From contig NZ_JACCBB010000001.1 of assembly GCF_013409345.1 (NCBI RefSeq), positions 3,782,001 through 3,846,000 of the forward strand: a stretch of 64,000 nucleotides of DNA. Reading direction: 5' to 3'. Under the pieces are notes generated by a model that saw only the letters and a list, made by a program, of their open reading frames with translations, searched no databases and had not been told where the DNA came from. The stretch is from Kineococcus aurantiacus (GTDB taxonomy: Bacteria > Actinomycetota > Actinomycetes > Actinomycetales > Kineococcaceae). Shown here piece by piece: positions 27,540 through 35,588 of the stretch (positions are counted from its first letter, which is position 1; each line of letters starts with the position of its first letter). The translations under genes and the position numbers were made by a program.

Positions 27540-28873
27540 CCGAGTGGCTCCTGCTGCTCGTCGGCGTCGTCCTGACCCTGGGGACGGCCGTCTTCGTCGC
27601 CGCCGAGTTCGCCTTCGTCACCCTCGACCGGTTCACCGTCGAGAAGGCCGTCGAGGACGGCGACCGGCGCGCGGCCGGCGTCCTGCCCGCGCTGCGGACC
27701 CTGTCCACCCAGCTGTCCGGCGCGCAGGTCGGCATCACCCTGACCACCCTGCTCGTGGGCTACCTCACCGAGCCGTCGCTGGCCCGGCTGCTGCACGGGC
27801 CGCTCACCGGCCTGGGCCTGGGCGACGCGCTCGCCGACTCCGTCGCGGGCGTCGTCAGCGTCGTCGTCGCGGCGGTCTTCTCCATGGTCGTCGGCGAGCT
27901 CATCCCCAAGAACCTGGCGCTGTCGGTGCCGCTGCGCACCGCCGGGGTCGTCGCCCCGCTGCAGCGCGGCTTCACCTGGCTGACCGGCCCGCTCATCACC
28001 GTCCTCAACGGCAGCGCCAACTGGTTCCTGCGCCGCATCGGCGTCGAACCGCAGGAGGAGCTGTCCGGGGCCCGCTCGGCGCGCGAGCTGGCCGCCCTGG
28101 TCCGCCGCTCGGCCGACCTCGGCACCCTCGACGAGGGCACCGCGAACCTCATCAGCCGCTCGCTGCTCTTCGGCGACCAGACCGCCGCCGACGTCATGAC
28201 GCCCCGCGTGCGGATGGAGGTCGTGCGGCTGGAGGAGACCGCCGCCGACGTCGTCGCGCGCGCCCGCTCCACGGGGCACTCCCGCTTCCCCGTCACCGGT
28301 GACGACGACGACGACGTGCGCGGCGTCGTGCACGTCAAGGCCGCCGTCGCGGTCCCGCCCGAGCGCCGCCACGACGTCCCCGCCGCCGCGCTCATGTCCG
28401 CGGTGCGCCGCGTCCCCGACTCCCTGACCCTGGAGCCGCTGCTGCTGCAGCTGCGGCAGAAGGGCCTGCAGCTGGCCGTCGTCGTCGACGAGTACGGCGG
28501 CACGGCCGGGGTCGTGACGCTGGAGGACCTCGTCGAGGAGATCGTCGGCGACGTCTCCGACGAGCACGACCGCGACCGCGGCGGCCTGCGCCAGCACCGC
28601 GACGCCTCCTGGACCGTCCCGGGCCTGGCCCGCCCCGACGAGGTCCGCGACGCCACCGGCGTCGAGGTCCCCGACGACCCGGCCTACGAGACCGTGGGCG
28701 GTTTCGTCATGGCCCGCCTGGGCCGCATCCCCGCCGTCGGCGACGAGGTCGAGGTGAGCGGCGCCGTGCTGCGCGTGGTCCGCATGGAGGGGCGGCGCGT
28801 GGAGCGGCTGCGCCTGCGGCCCCGCCCCGTCACCCTGCCGTCCCCCGTCCCCAGCTCGGAAGGTGCCGCGTGA
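27533..28873 (+). CDS. Hemolysin-family (CNNM/CorC) membrane protein with DUF21, CBS pair and CorC_HlyC domains
   Basis: This 446-residue protein has an N-terminal DUF21 membrane domain with about four helices (AAEFAFVTLDR, GELIPKNLAL). Two CBS motifs follow (about 195-330, including DVMTPRVRMEVV and VVDEYGGTAGVVTLEDLVEEIVGD), then a C-terminal CorC_HlyC domain (YETVGGFVMARLGRIPAVGD). The family is linked to magnesium/cobalt efflux or membrane tolerance despite the hemolysin name. GTG at 27533 lies inside a possible upstream ORF. The stop overlaps the start of a paralogue, so both are co-made. Confidence 0.92.
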   Translation: MLTEWLLLLVGVVLTLGTAVFVAAEFAFVTLDRFTVEKAVEDGDRRAAGVLPALRTLSTQLSGAQVGITLTTLLVGYLTEPSLARLLHGPLTGLGLGDALADSVAGVVSVVVAAVFSMVVGELIPKNLALSVPLRTAGVVAPLQRGFTWLTGPLITVLNGSANWFLRRIGVEPQEELSGARSARELAALVRRSADLGTLDEGTANLISRSLLFGDQTAADVMTPRVRMEVVRLEETAADVVARARSTGHSRFPVTGDDDDDVRGVVHVKAAVAVPPERRHDVPAAALMSAVRRVPDSLTLEPLLLQLRQKGLQLAVVVDEYGGTAGVVTLEDLVEEIVGDVSDEHDRDRGGLRQHRDASWTVPGLARPDEVRDATGVEVPDDPAYETVGGFVMARLGRIPAVGDEVEVSGAVLRVVRMEGRRVERLRLRPRPVTLPSPVPSSEGAA

Positions 28874-29922
28874 GCAACGAGGCCTCGCTGGTCCTGGCGG
28901 TGTTCCTGATCCTGGGGAACGCCTTCTTCGTCGGCGCCGAGTTCGCCGTGCTGTCGGCCCGCCGCAGCCAGATCGAGCCCCTGGCCCAGACCAGCGCCCG
29001 CGCGCGCTCGGCCCTGGCCGCCATGGAGCACGTCTCGCTCATGCTGGCGGCGTGCCAGCTCGGGGTGACGCTGTGCTCGCTGGGGCTGGGCGCGGTCGCC
29101 GAGCCCGCCATCGCGCACCTGCTCGAACCGCTCTTCCACGCCGTGCACCTGCCCGAGGTCCTGATCCACCCCGTGTCGCTGGTCATCGCCCTGTCGATCG
29201 TGACGTACCTGCACGTCGTCGCCGGGGAGATGATCCCCAAGAACCTCTCGATCGCCGGCCCGGACCGTGCGGTGCTGCTGCTCGCCCCGCCGCTGGTCGC
29301 CATCGGCCGCGTCACCGGGCCGGTCATCCGCGCCCTCAACGCCCTGACGAACGCGGCCCTGCGGCTGCTGGGCGTCGAGCCCAAGGACGAGGTGTCCAGC
29401 GCCTTCACGGTCGAGGAGGTGCAGTCGATCGTCGCCGAGTCCCGCCGCGAGGGCACCCTGGACGACTCCGGCGGGCTCGTCACCGGCGCCCTGGAGTTCT
29501 CCGACCGCACCGTCGGGGACATCGCCGTCCCGCTGGCCGGCCTGCGCACGCTGCCGGCGGGGTCCACCCCCGCCGACGTCGAGGCGCTCGTGGCCCGCAC
29601 GGGGTACAGCCGGTTCCCCGTCGTCGACGGCAACGGCGACCTGGAGGGGTACCTGCACCTGAAGGACATCCTCTACGCCGACCCCGCCGAGCACCCCGAC
29701 CGCTACGGCCAGCCCGTGCCGGACAAGCGGGTCCGCGCCCTGGGCACCCTGGGGGCGGGGGAGGAGGTCGAGGACGCGCTGGCCACCATGCGCCGCACGG
29801 GCGCCCACCTGGCCCGCGTCGTGGACGCCTCGGGCCGGGTGAGCGGCGTGGTGTTCCTCGAGGACGTCCTGGAGGAGCTGGTCGGCGAGGTCAGCGACGC
29901 CATGCAGCGCGCCCGGGGCTGA
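28870..29922 (+). CDS. Hemolysin-family membrane protein with DUF21 and CBS pair only
   Basis: This 350-residue paralogue of the preceding gene has DUF21 helices (GAEFAVLSARRSQIEPL, GEMIPKNLSI) and a CBS pair ending VSGVVFLEDVLEELVGEVSD. It lacks the C-terminal CorC_HlyC domain. GTG at 28870 overlaps the previous stop. Pairs of one long and one short member are common in actinobacteria and probably form heteromers; that is inference. It ends directly against the convergent PRC-barrel gene with no spacer. Confidence 0.92.
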   Translation: MSNEASLVLAVFLILGNAFFVGAEFAVLSARRSQIEPLAQTSARARSALAAMEHVSLMLAACQLGVTLCSLGLGAVAEPAIAHLLEPLFHAVHLPEVLIHPVSLVIALSIVTYLHVVAGEMIPKNLSIAGPDRAVLLLAPPLVAIGRVTGPVIRALNALTNAALRLLGVEPKDEVSSAFTVEEVQSIVAESRREGTLDDSGGLVTGALEFSDRTVGDIAVPLAGLRTLPAGSTPADVEALVARTGYSRFPVVDGNGDLEGYLHLKDILYADPAEHPDRYGQPVPDKRVRALGTLGAGEEVEDALATMRRTGAHLARVVDASGRVSGVVFLEDVLEELVGEVSDAMQRARG

Positions 29923-30285
29923 TCAGCGGCGGGCCAGGCGCCGTCCGCTGGGCGTGGCGGCGGGGGTGTACTCCATCGCGTACGCCGCGTAGACGCGCGG
30001 CTCGTCGTCGGGCCCGAGCTCGTCGTCGGTCCCGAACGCGGGGGAGGCCTTCACGGTGTCCTTGCCGAACGCCACCCGGATGTCGTGGCGCCCCACGGCC
30101 GCGCCCTCCAGGGGGACCAGCACGACCTTCTTGAAGCCCACGACCCCGGTCTCCACGGCGCCGAACAGCCACTCGTCGGTGGCGGCGTCGACGTAGACGG
30201 CCGCCAGCGTGCCGAGCTTCGCGTCGCTCACGTCGAGGACGGGGGCGCCCTTCCACTGGTTCAGGTCCTGCACGAGGATCGTCAT
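29923..30285 (-). CDS. PRC-barrel domain protein
   Basis: This 120-residue protein has a PRC-barrel-like beta domain (QDLNQWKGAPVLDVSDAKLGTLAAVYVD, FKKVVLVPLEGAAVGRHDIRVAF) and a short polar tail. PRC barrels serve as interaction or RNA/protein-binding modules; no specific function can be given. The ATG at 30285 is chosen because it places the barrel at the N-terminus. Its stop abuts the stop of the upstream convergent gene. Confidence 0.75.
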   Translation of the reverse strand: MTILVQDLNQWKGAPVLDVSDAKLGTLAAVYVDAATDEWLFGAVETGVVGFKKVVLVPLEGAAVGRHDIRVAFGKDTVKASPAFGTDDELGPDDEPRVYAAYAMEYTPAATPSGRRLARR

Positions 30286-30395
30286 GACGATCACTGTCGC
30301 GCAGGGCCCGCCGGTGCGCACGCGGGCTCCTTCACAGGACCTTCCCGCCCGGCGGTCAGGACCGCCCCGGGCCGGGTGACACCATGGGGAGCGGC

Positions 30396-31283
30396 ATGAG
30401 CGAGCAGACACCCCAGCGGACCACCCTGACCATCAACTGGCTGCAGATCGCCGGCGGAGCGGGCGCGGCGGTGACGTCCGCGGTGCTGCTGGCCGGTCTC
30501 AAGACCTTCGGCGCGTACGGCACCCTCGTGGGGGCCGCCCTCGGCAGCGTCATCGCCTCGACGGCCGCGGCGGTCTACGGCTACACGCTGAACCGCAGCC
30601 GGGAGCACCTGGCCGACGTGGCCCGGCGGGCCCGCGAGCGCCGCACGGGCACGGTGCCGCCGGCGCAGGACGAGCACCCCGACCGCGCCGACCCGCCCGT
30701 CACCGACCCGGACGACCCGACCCCGGCGCCGGACCCGACGCCGGGCCCGACGCCGGACCCCGGGCGCGGCCCGTCGCCGCGCCGGCGGTTCCGCGCCCGG
30801 CACGCCGTGCTGCTGGGGGTCGTGGCGTTCCTGCTCAGCGTGGGCGGGATCTTCGCGTGGGAGAACCTCACCGGCACGAGCGTGGCCGCCGAGCGGCAGG
30901 GCACCACGGAGACGACGAGCAGCACCATCCTCGGCACCACGGTCACCGAGGCGCCCTCGACGCCGACCGGCACCCCGACCGCCACCCCGACGGCCACGGG
31001 GACCGCCACGAGCACGGCCACCGGCACGGCGACGGGGACCGCGACGCAGGAGCCGACGACCTCGCCCACGGCCACCGGCGACGCCACGGCCACGAGCACG
31101 GCCACGAGCACGGCGACGAGCTCGGCCACCGCCACCTCGAGCAGCCGGTCGACGCCGACCCCGACCGCCACGTCGACGGTCGAGCCGAAGAGCGCGCCGT
31201 CCGCCGCGGACGACGCCGCGGTGGAGGGCGCCGCGGTGGAGGGCGCCGCCGTGGACGACGCCGCCGCGACGACGGCCCCCTGA
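30396..31283 (+). CDS. Membrane protein with Thr/Ala-rich low-complexity tail
   Basis: This 295-residue protein has a glycine-rich membrane segment (about 15-65, with GAYGTLVGAALGSVIASTAAAVYGY) and a charged, Pro-rich middle. A second membrane helix (about 145-162, HAVLLGVVAFLLSVGGIFAW) leads into a tail of about 130 residues almost wholly Thr, Ala, Ser and Pro. The tail probably lies outside the membrane as a cell-wall-spanning stalk. I recognise no catalytic domain. ATG at 30396 has GGGGAG upstream; an ATG at 30384 is possible. Confidence 0.7.
   Translation: MSEQTPQRTTLTINWLQIAGGAGAAVTSAVLLAGLKTFGAYGTLVGAALGSVIASTAAAVYGYTLNRSREHLADVARRARERRTGTVPPAQDEHPDRADPPVTDPDDPTPAPDPTPGPTPDPGRGPSPRRRFRARHAVLLGVVAFLLSVGGIFAWENLTGTSVAAERQGTTETTSSTILGTTVTEAPSTPTGTPTATPTATGTATSTATGTATGTATQEPTTSPTATGDATATSTATSTATSSATATSSSRSTPTPTATSTVEPKSAPSAADDAAVEGAAVEGAAVDDAAATTAP
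30955..31275 (+). repeat. Low-complexity ACG/GCC-rich tandem repeat inside a coding region
   Basis: Irregular short units such as GGCACGGCG, GCCACGAGC and GCGGTGGAGGGCGCC encode Thr-Ala-Thr-Gly and AVEGA runs. The frame stays open. Such tracts are prone to length change by replication slippage. Confidence 0.8.
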
Positions 31284-31302
31284 CCGGCCCGACCGGCCCG
31301 GG

Positions 31303-31320
31303 GCGCCGCCCTAGCGGCGC
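31303..31320. terminator. Possible bidirectional hairpin between convergent genes
   Basis: GCGCCGC and GCGGCGC form a 7-bp stem with loop CCTA, overlapping the nadK stop codon. It lies 20 nt after the Thr-rich protein's stop, so it could end both transcripts. Confidence 0.45.
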
Positions 31321-32249
31321 TGGGTGGTCTCGCTGCGGCGCAGCTCCCGGGGGACCAGCTCCAGCATCTCCTCGGGCAGCAGCGGCAGGTCCAGGAGGCT
31401 GAGCTTGACCCGCGAGCGCCGGCCGTGGTCGGCGGCGTCGAGCCGGATGACGTGCCCGGCGTCGCGCTCGGCGTGCACCTCCACGACCGACCCCGGCGCC
31501 AGCTCCCCGGACGCGATGCCGTCGACCTCGACGACGGGCGGGCCGGAGCCCTCCAGCAGCTCGATGCGCACCGGCTCGTCGACGCCGAGCACGATGGTGC
31601 GGGCGATGCCGGACATGGGGGCCACGGGCGTCACGAGCAGCGCGTCGGCGCCGGGGGAGACGACGGGACCGCCCGCGGCGTAGCTGTAGGCCGTCGAGCC
31701 GGTCGGGGTCGCCAGGACGATGCCGTCGCAGCGCAGGTAGCCGATGCGCTGGTCGGCGACCGACAGCGCCGCCGTCACCGTCCCGCGCCCGGGCGTGCGG
31801 GCCAGCGCGATGTCGTTGAAGGCCACCGCCCCCCGGCGCTCGGTGCCGGTGCGCAGCTCGGTCCGCAGGGACAGGTGCGGCTCGACGGTGAAGTCGCCCG
31901 CGGAGATCCGTTCCAGGGCCCCGGGCAGCTCGCTGGGCTCCAGCTCGACGAGGAAGCCCAGGTGCCCCAGGTTCACGCCCAGCACGGGCACCTTGCGGCC
32001 CACGAGCAGCCGCAGGGCACCGAGCATGGTGCCGTCCCCGCCCAGGCTCACGACGGCGTCGACGGTCGCGGCGAACTCCTCCACGCCGACGAGCCGCACG
32101 TCGTCGGGCAGGCGGGTGGCGTCGGTGCGCAGCCCGACGACCTCCTTGCCGTGCTCGTGCGCCCAGCGCTGCACGACGCGGGCCTGCTCGACCGTGTCGC
32201 GCACGGGGTGCACGACGAGGCCGAGGCGTCCGACGCTTCCGGGTTGCAC
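31311..32249 (-). CDS. nadK: NAD kinase
   Basis: This 312-residue enzyme phosphorylates NAD to NADP. It has the GGDGT motif (VVSLGGDGTMLGA), the NxG motif (GVNLGHLGFL), AFNDIALAR, and the conserved GIVLATPTGSTAYSYAAGGP. The GTG at 32249 lies 7 nt after a minus-strand TAGCGT -10. An upstream GTG at 32258 overlaps that -10, so the shorter form is preferred as a leaderless start. It is on the same strand as the siderophore transporter but probably separately transcribed. Confidence 0.96.
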   Translation of the reverse strand: MQPGSVGRLGLVVHPVRDTVEQARVVQRWAHEHGKEVVGLRTDATRLPDDVRLVGVEEFAATVDAVVSLGGDGTMLGALRLLVGRKVPVLGVNLGHLGFLVELEPSELPGALERISAGDFTVEPHLSLRTELRTGTERRGAVAFNDIALARTPGRGTVTAALSVADQRIGYLRCDGIVLATPTGSTAYSYAAGGPVVSPGADALLVTPVAPMSGIARTIVLGVDEPVRIELLEGSGPPVVEVDGIASGELAPGSVVEVHAERDAGHVIRLDAADHGRRSRVKLSLLDLPLLPEEMLELVPRELRRSETTQRR

Positions 32250-32293
32250 CTGCGACACGCTAAACGGCCCCGCCGCGGGCGGTCCTGGCGGGG

Positions 32294-33133
32294 TCAGGCC
32301 CGGCGGTGGGCGGCGGCGGGGCCCGCGTCCGCGCCCAGCCGGCTCCTGCGGGCCCGGGGCACCACGAGCGGGGTCCCCGTCTCGGGGTCGGGGACGACGA
32401 CGCACGGCAGCCCGAAGACCTCCTCGACGAGCTCGGCCGTCACGACCTCGGAGGGGTCGCCCTGCGCGACGACCGTGCCGGCCTTGAGGGCCACGAGGTG
32501 GGTGGCGTACCGGGTGGCGTGGTTGAGGTCGTGCAGCACCGCGACCATCGTGCGGTCCTGCTCCTCGTGCAGCTGGGCGCACAGGTCGAGGACCTCGATC
32601 TGGTGGGCGATGTCGAGGTACGTCGTGGGCTCGTCGAGCAGCAGGATGGGCGTCTCCTGCGCCAGCGCCATGGCGATCCACACGCGCTGGCGCTGACCGC
32701 CGGACAGCTCGTCGACGGTGCGGTCGGCCAGCTCGGAGACCTGCGTGGCGGCCATCGCCGCGTCGACGGCCCGCTCGTCCTCGGCCGACCACTGCCGCAG
32801 CAGCTTCTGGTGCGGGAAGCGGCCGCGGGCGACCAGGTCGGCGACCGTGATGCCGTCGGGGGCGGTGGCCGTCTGCGGCAGCAGCCCCAGGCGGCGCGCG
32901 ACCTCCTTGGAGGGCAGGGAGTGGATCTGCTCGCCGTCGAGGTACACGTGGCCCGCCGTCGGCTTGACCATGCGGGCCAGGGCCCGCAGCAGCGTCGACT
33001 TCCCGCAGGCGTTGGGGCCGATGACGACGGTGAACGAGCCGTCGGGGATCTCCAGGCCGAGGTCGCGGGCGATGGTGCGCTCGTCGTAGGCCAGCGTGAG
33101 GGCCTCGGCACGCAGCCGGTTCGGGGGAGTCAT
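32294..33133 (-). CDS. Iron-siderophore ABC transporter ATP-binding protein (FecE/FepC type)
   Basis: This 279-residue ATPase has Walker A (IGPNACGKSTLL), Q-loop (LLPQ), signature ELSGGQRQRVWIAMALAQ, Walker B (LLLDEPTTYLD) and switch His (VLHDLNHA). The LDEPTTYLDIAHQIEVLDL wording is diagnostic of the iron-siderophore group. ATG at 33133. It is the last of three genes controlled by the probable iron box at 35310-35328. Confidence 0.94.
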   Translation of the reverse strand: MTPPNRLRAEALTLAYDERTIARDLGLEIPDGSFTVVIGPNACGKSTLLRALARMVKPTAGHVYLDGEQIHSLPSKEVARRLGLLPQTATAPDGITVADLVARGRFPHQKLLRQWSAEDERAVDAAMAATQVSELADRTVDELSGGQRQRVWIAMALAQETPILLLDEPTTYLDIAHQIEVLDLCAQLHEEQDRTMVAVLHDLNHATRYATHLVALKAGTVVAQGDPSEVVTAELVEEVFGLPCVVVPDPETGTPLVVPRARRSRLGADAGPAAAHRRA

Positions 33134-33145
33134 CGTCGGGTCCTC

Positions 33146-34243
33146 TCAGCCGCGGCCGCGGCGCCACTGGGTGACCAGCAGGTAGGCGAGGTAGAGGCCG
33201 CCGACGGCACCGGTCACGACGCCGACGGGCAGCTGGGTGGGGGCGAACAGGCGCTGGGCGGCGAAGTCGCTGACCAGCAGGAGCAGGGCGCCGGTGAGGC
33301 CGGCGGCGACGAGGCCGGCCCCGACGGCGCCGGTGAGGCGGCGGGCGACCTGCGGGGCGGCCAGGGCCACGAAGGCGATCGGGCCGGCGGCCATGGCGGC
33401 CAGCGCGGTGAGCGCGGTGGCGGCGACCAGGACGACGAGCCGGGTGCGGGCGACGTCGACGCCGAGGGCGCGGGCCGCGTCGTCGCCGAGGTCGAGCAGG
33501 GTCAGGGAGCGCCCCGAGAGCAGCAGCACCGGCAGCAGCACCGCCAGCCCGACGCCCAGCGGGGTGGCCTGCTCCCAGCCCCGGCCGTTGAGGGAGCCCG
33601 TGATCCACAGCTGGGCCTGCTGGGCGTCCTCGACGCGGGAGCGGGTGAGCAGGTAGTCGTTCGCGGCCTGCAGGACGGCCGAGACGCCGATGCCGACGAG
33701 GATGAGCCGGTAGCCCTGGACGCCGCCGCGCGTGGACAGCAGGTAGACGAGGACCGCGGTGCCCCCTCCGCCGGCGAGCGCGCCGAAGGAGGTCTGCCAG
33801 CCGCCGCCGTGCAGGACGAGCAGCACGACGAGCGCGCCGGTGACCGCGCCGGAGGTGAACCCGATGACGTCGGGGGAGCCGAGCGGGTTGCGGGTGACGA
33901 GCTGGAACACGGCGCCGGCGACGCCGAGGGCGCAGCCGACGAGCAGGCCGACGACGACGCGCGGCAGCCGCAGGCCCAGGACGATGAACTCGTCGGCCCG
34001 CTGCCCCTGCCCCACGAGGGTGCGCAGGACGTCGGGGACGGAGATCGGGTAGTCGCCGGTGGTGAGGCTGACCGCGACGACGGCCCCCAGGGCCAGCAGC
34101 AGGCCGAGGCAGACGGTGAGGGTGCGGCCCTCGACCCGCACGGACAGCCCGCGGCCGGCGCGGACGGTGCGGCCGCGCCGGGCCCGGTCGGCGACGCCGC
34201 GGCGGGGCAGCGGCACGGCCCGGCCCGCGGTGGGGGCGCTCAC
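33146..34243 (-). CDS. Iron-siderophore ABC transporter permease (FecCD, second)
   Basis: This 365-residue membrane protein has about ten helices in the BtuC/FecCD fold. Family signatures are LRLPRVVVGLLVGCALGVAGAVFQLVTRNPLGSPDVIG and AGPIAFVALAAPQVARRL. The Arg/Pro-rich first 35 residues may be a start-choice artefact, but GTG at 34243 overlaps the first permease's stop as GTGA. It pairs with the preceding gene as a heterodimer, as in FepD/FepG. Confidence 0.94.
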   Translation of the reverse strand: MSAPTAGRAVPLPRRGVADRARRGRTVRAGRGLSVRVEGRTLTVCLGLLLALGAVVAVSLTTGDYPISVPDVLRTLVGQGQRADEFIVLGLRLPRVVVGLLVGCALGVAGAVFQLVTRNPLGSPDVIGFTSGAVTGALVVLLVLHGGGWQTSFGALAGGGGTAVLVYLLSTRGGVQGYRLILVGIGVSAVLQAANDYLLTRSRVEDAQQAQLWITGSLNGRGWEQATPLGVGLAVLLPVLLLSGRSLTLLDLGDDAARALGVDVARTRLVVLVAATALTALAAMAAGPIAFVALAAPQVARRLTGAVGAGLVAAGLTGALLLLVSDFAAQRLFAPTQLPVGVVTGAVGGLYLAYLLVTQWRRGRG

Positions 34244-35304
34244 AGCTGGGCCAGTCGGCGCCGGCGGACGAGGGCGACCAGGACGGGGGCCCCGAGCAGC
34301 GCGGTCACGATGCCGACCTCCAGCTCCCCGGGCCGCACGACGACCCGGCCCAGGACGTCGCCGAACAGCAGCAGCGCCGGGGACAGGACGCAGGAGAACG
34401 GCAGGACCCAGCGCTGGTCGGGCCCGGTGAGGGCGCGCACGAGGTGCGGGACGGCCAGGCCGACGAAGGCGATCGGCCCGGCGGTGGCGGTCGCGGCCCC
34501 GCACAGCAGGGTGACGGCCAGGGCGGTCAGCACGCGGGTGCGGGTGACGTGGGCGCCCAGCGCCCGGCCGGAGTCGTCGCCCAGGGCCAGGGCGTTCAGG
34601 GGGCGGGCCTGCGCCAGGGCCAGGGCCGTCCCGACGGCGAAGAACGGCAGCATCTGCCAGAAGACGGTCGTGTCGTGCCCGGCCAGGGAGCCGACCTGCC
34701 AGAAGCGGAACCGGTCGAAGGTCGTGGTGTCCAGCAGGACCTGCGCGCTGGTGTAGGCGTAGAGCGCGGCCGAGACGGCCGTCCCGGCCAGGGCCAGCCG
34801 CACGGGGGTCGCCCCGCCGCGGCCGGTGGCGCCCAGCACGTAGACGGCGACGGAGACGACCGCGGCGCCGGCCATCGCGGCCCACACCAGCTGCAGCCGG
34901 GACGTGACGCCGAGGAAGGCCAGCGCGGTGACCATGGCGGCCGCGGCCCCGGCGTTGACGCCCAGCAGCCCGGGGTCGGCCAGCGGGTTGCGGGTCAGGG
35001 CCTGCATGAGGGCCCCGGACAGCCCCAGGGCCACGCCGACCACGATGCCGACGAGGGTGCGGGGCACGCGCAGCTCGCGCACGACGAGGGCGTCCTGGGA
35101 GGTGCCGCCCAGCCCGCGCAGGGCGTCCAGGACGGTCCCGAGCGGGACCTCCCGCGAGCCGACGGCCAGGCTCGCCAGGACCGCCAGGACCAGCAGGGCG
35201 AGGGCGGTGACGAGGGCCGCGGGCCGGCTGACGCGGCGCCGGGCGGCGGGCCGGCGCCGTGCGGGGGCGGCCGCCGGGGGCGGCGCGCTCGTCGAGGTGG
35301 ACAC
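34240..35304 (-). CDS. Iron-siderophore ABC transporter permease (FecCD, first)
   Basis: This 354-residue FecCD-family permease has LRVPRTLVGIVVGVALGLSGALMQALTRNPLADPGLLGVNAGAA and AGPIAFVGLAVPHLVRAL. An Ala/Pro/Arg-rich cytoplasmic stretch precedes the first helix. GTG at 35304 follows minus-strand TAACCT by 7 nt, a leaderless arrangement, and that hexamer lies inside a probable iron-repressor box. No substrate-binding protein gene accompanies the cluster. Confidence 0.94.
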   Translation of the reverse strand: MSTSTSAPPPAAAPARRRPAARRRVSRPAALVTALALLVLAVLASLAVGSREVPLGTVLDALRGLGGTSQDALVVRELRVPRTLVGIVVGVALGLSGALMQALTRNPLADPGLLGVNAGAAAAMVTALAFLGVTSRLQLVWAAMAGAAVVSVAVYVLGATGRGGATPVRLALAGTAVSAALYAYTSAQVLLDTTTFDRFRFWQVGSLAGHDTTVFWQMLPFFAVGTALALAQARPLNALALGDDSGRALGAHVTRTRVLTALAVTLLCGAATATAGPIAFVGLAVPHLVRALTGPDQRWVLPFSCVLSPALLLFGDVLGRVVVRPGELEVGIVTALLGAPVLVALVRRRRLAQL

Positions 35305-35309
35305 GTGAG

Positions 35310-35328
35310 TGAGGTTAGCCTCTCCACT
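35310..35328 (-). promoter_or_regulatory. Probable IdeR/DmdR iron box overlapping a -10 element
   Basis: The 19-bp stretch TGAGGTTAGCCTCTCCACT (plus strand) matches the DtxR/IdeR consensus TTAGGTTAGSCTAACCTAA at 13 positions, best in the left half. On the minus strand it contains TAACCT (35312-35317), 7 nt before the permease GTG. Iron-loaded repressor bound here would cover the promoter. The match is seen; binding is inferred. Confidence 0.65.
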
Positions 35329-35588
35329 GCCCGGCGGAGCAAGCCGCGTCCGCACCCCGCCTCCCCCCGCCTCCCCCGCCACCGCGGGGCGGGGGAGTGC
35401 CGAGGGGGAGTGGGATCGGTCACGAACCGTCGTGCGCGCCCCCCCGCCTGCCGATGGAGTGCCGTGACGGCGACTAGGGTGGTCGTCGGCGGTCGTCCAC
35501 CGGGGCGGCCGCGGTCGAGTGTTCAGTCCGGTCAGTCCGCGGGCACCACGGCCGATCCCCGTCGTGTCCGATCACCGGAAGGCTCCAC

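Noticed and set aside
30955-31275. Possible CRISPR or satellite array
   Set aside because: Units are short and irregular, lack constant spacers, and keep one open frame coding a Thr/Ala-rich tail.
32294-35304. Vitamin B12 (BtuCD-type) rather than siderophore importer
   Set aside because: The iron-box-like element and the ATPase wording favour iron-siderophore uptake, although FecCD and BtuC permeases cannot be fully separated by eye.
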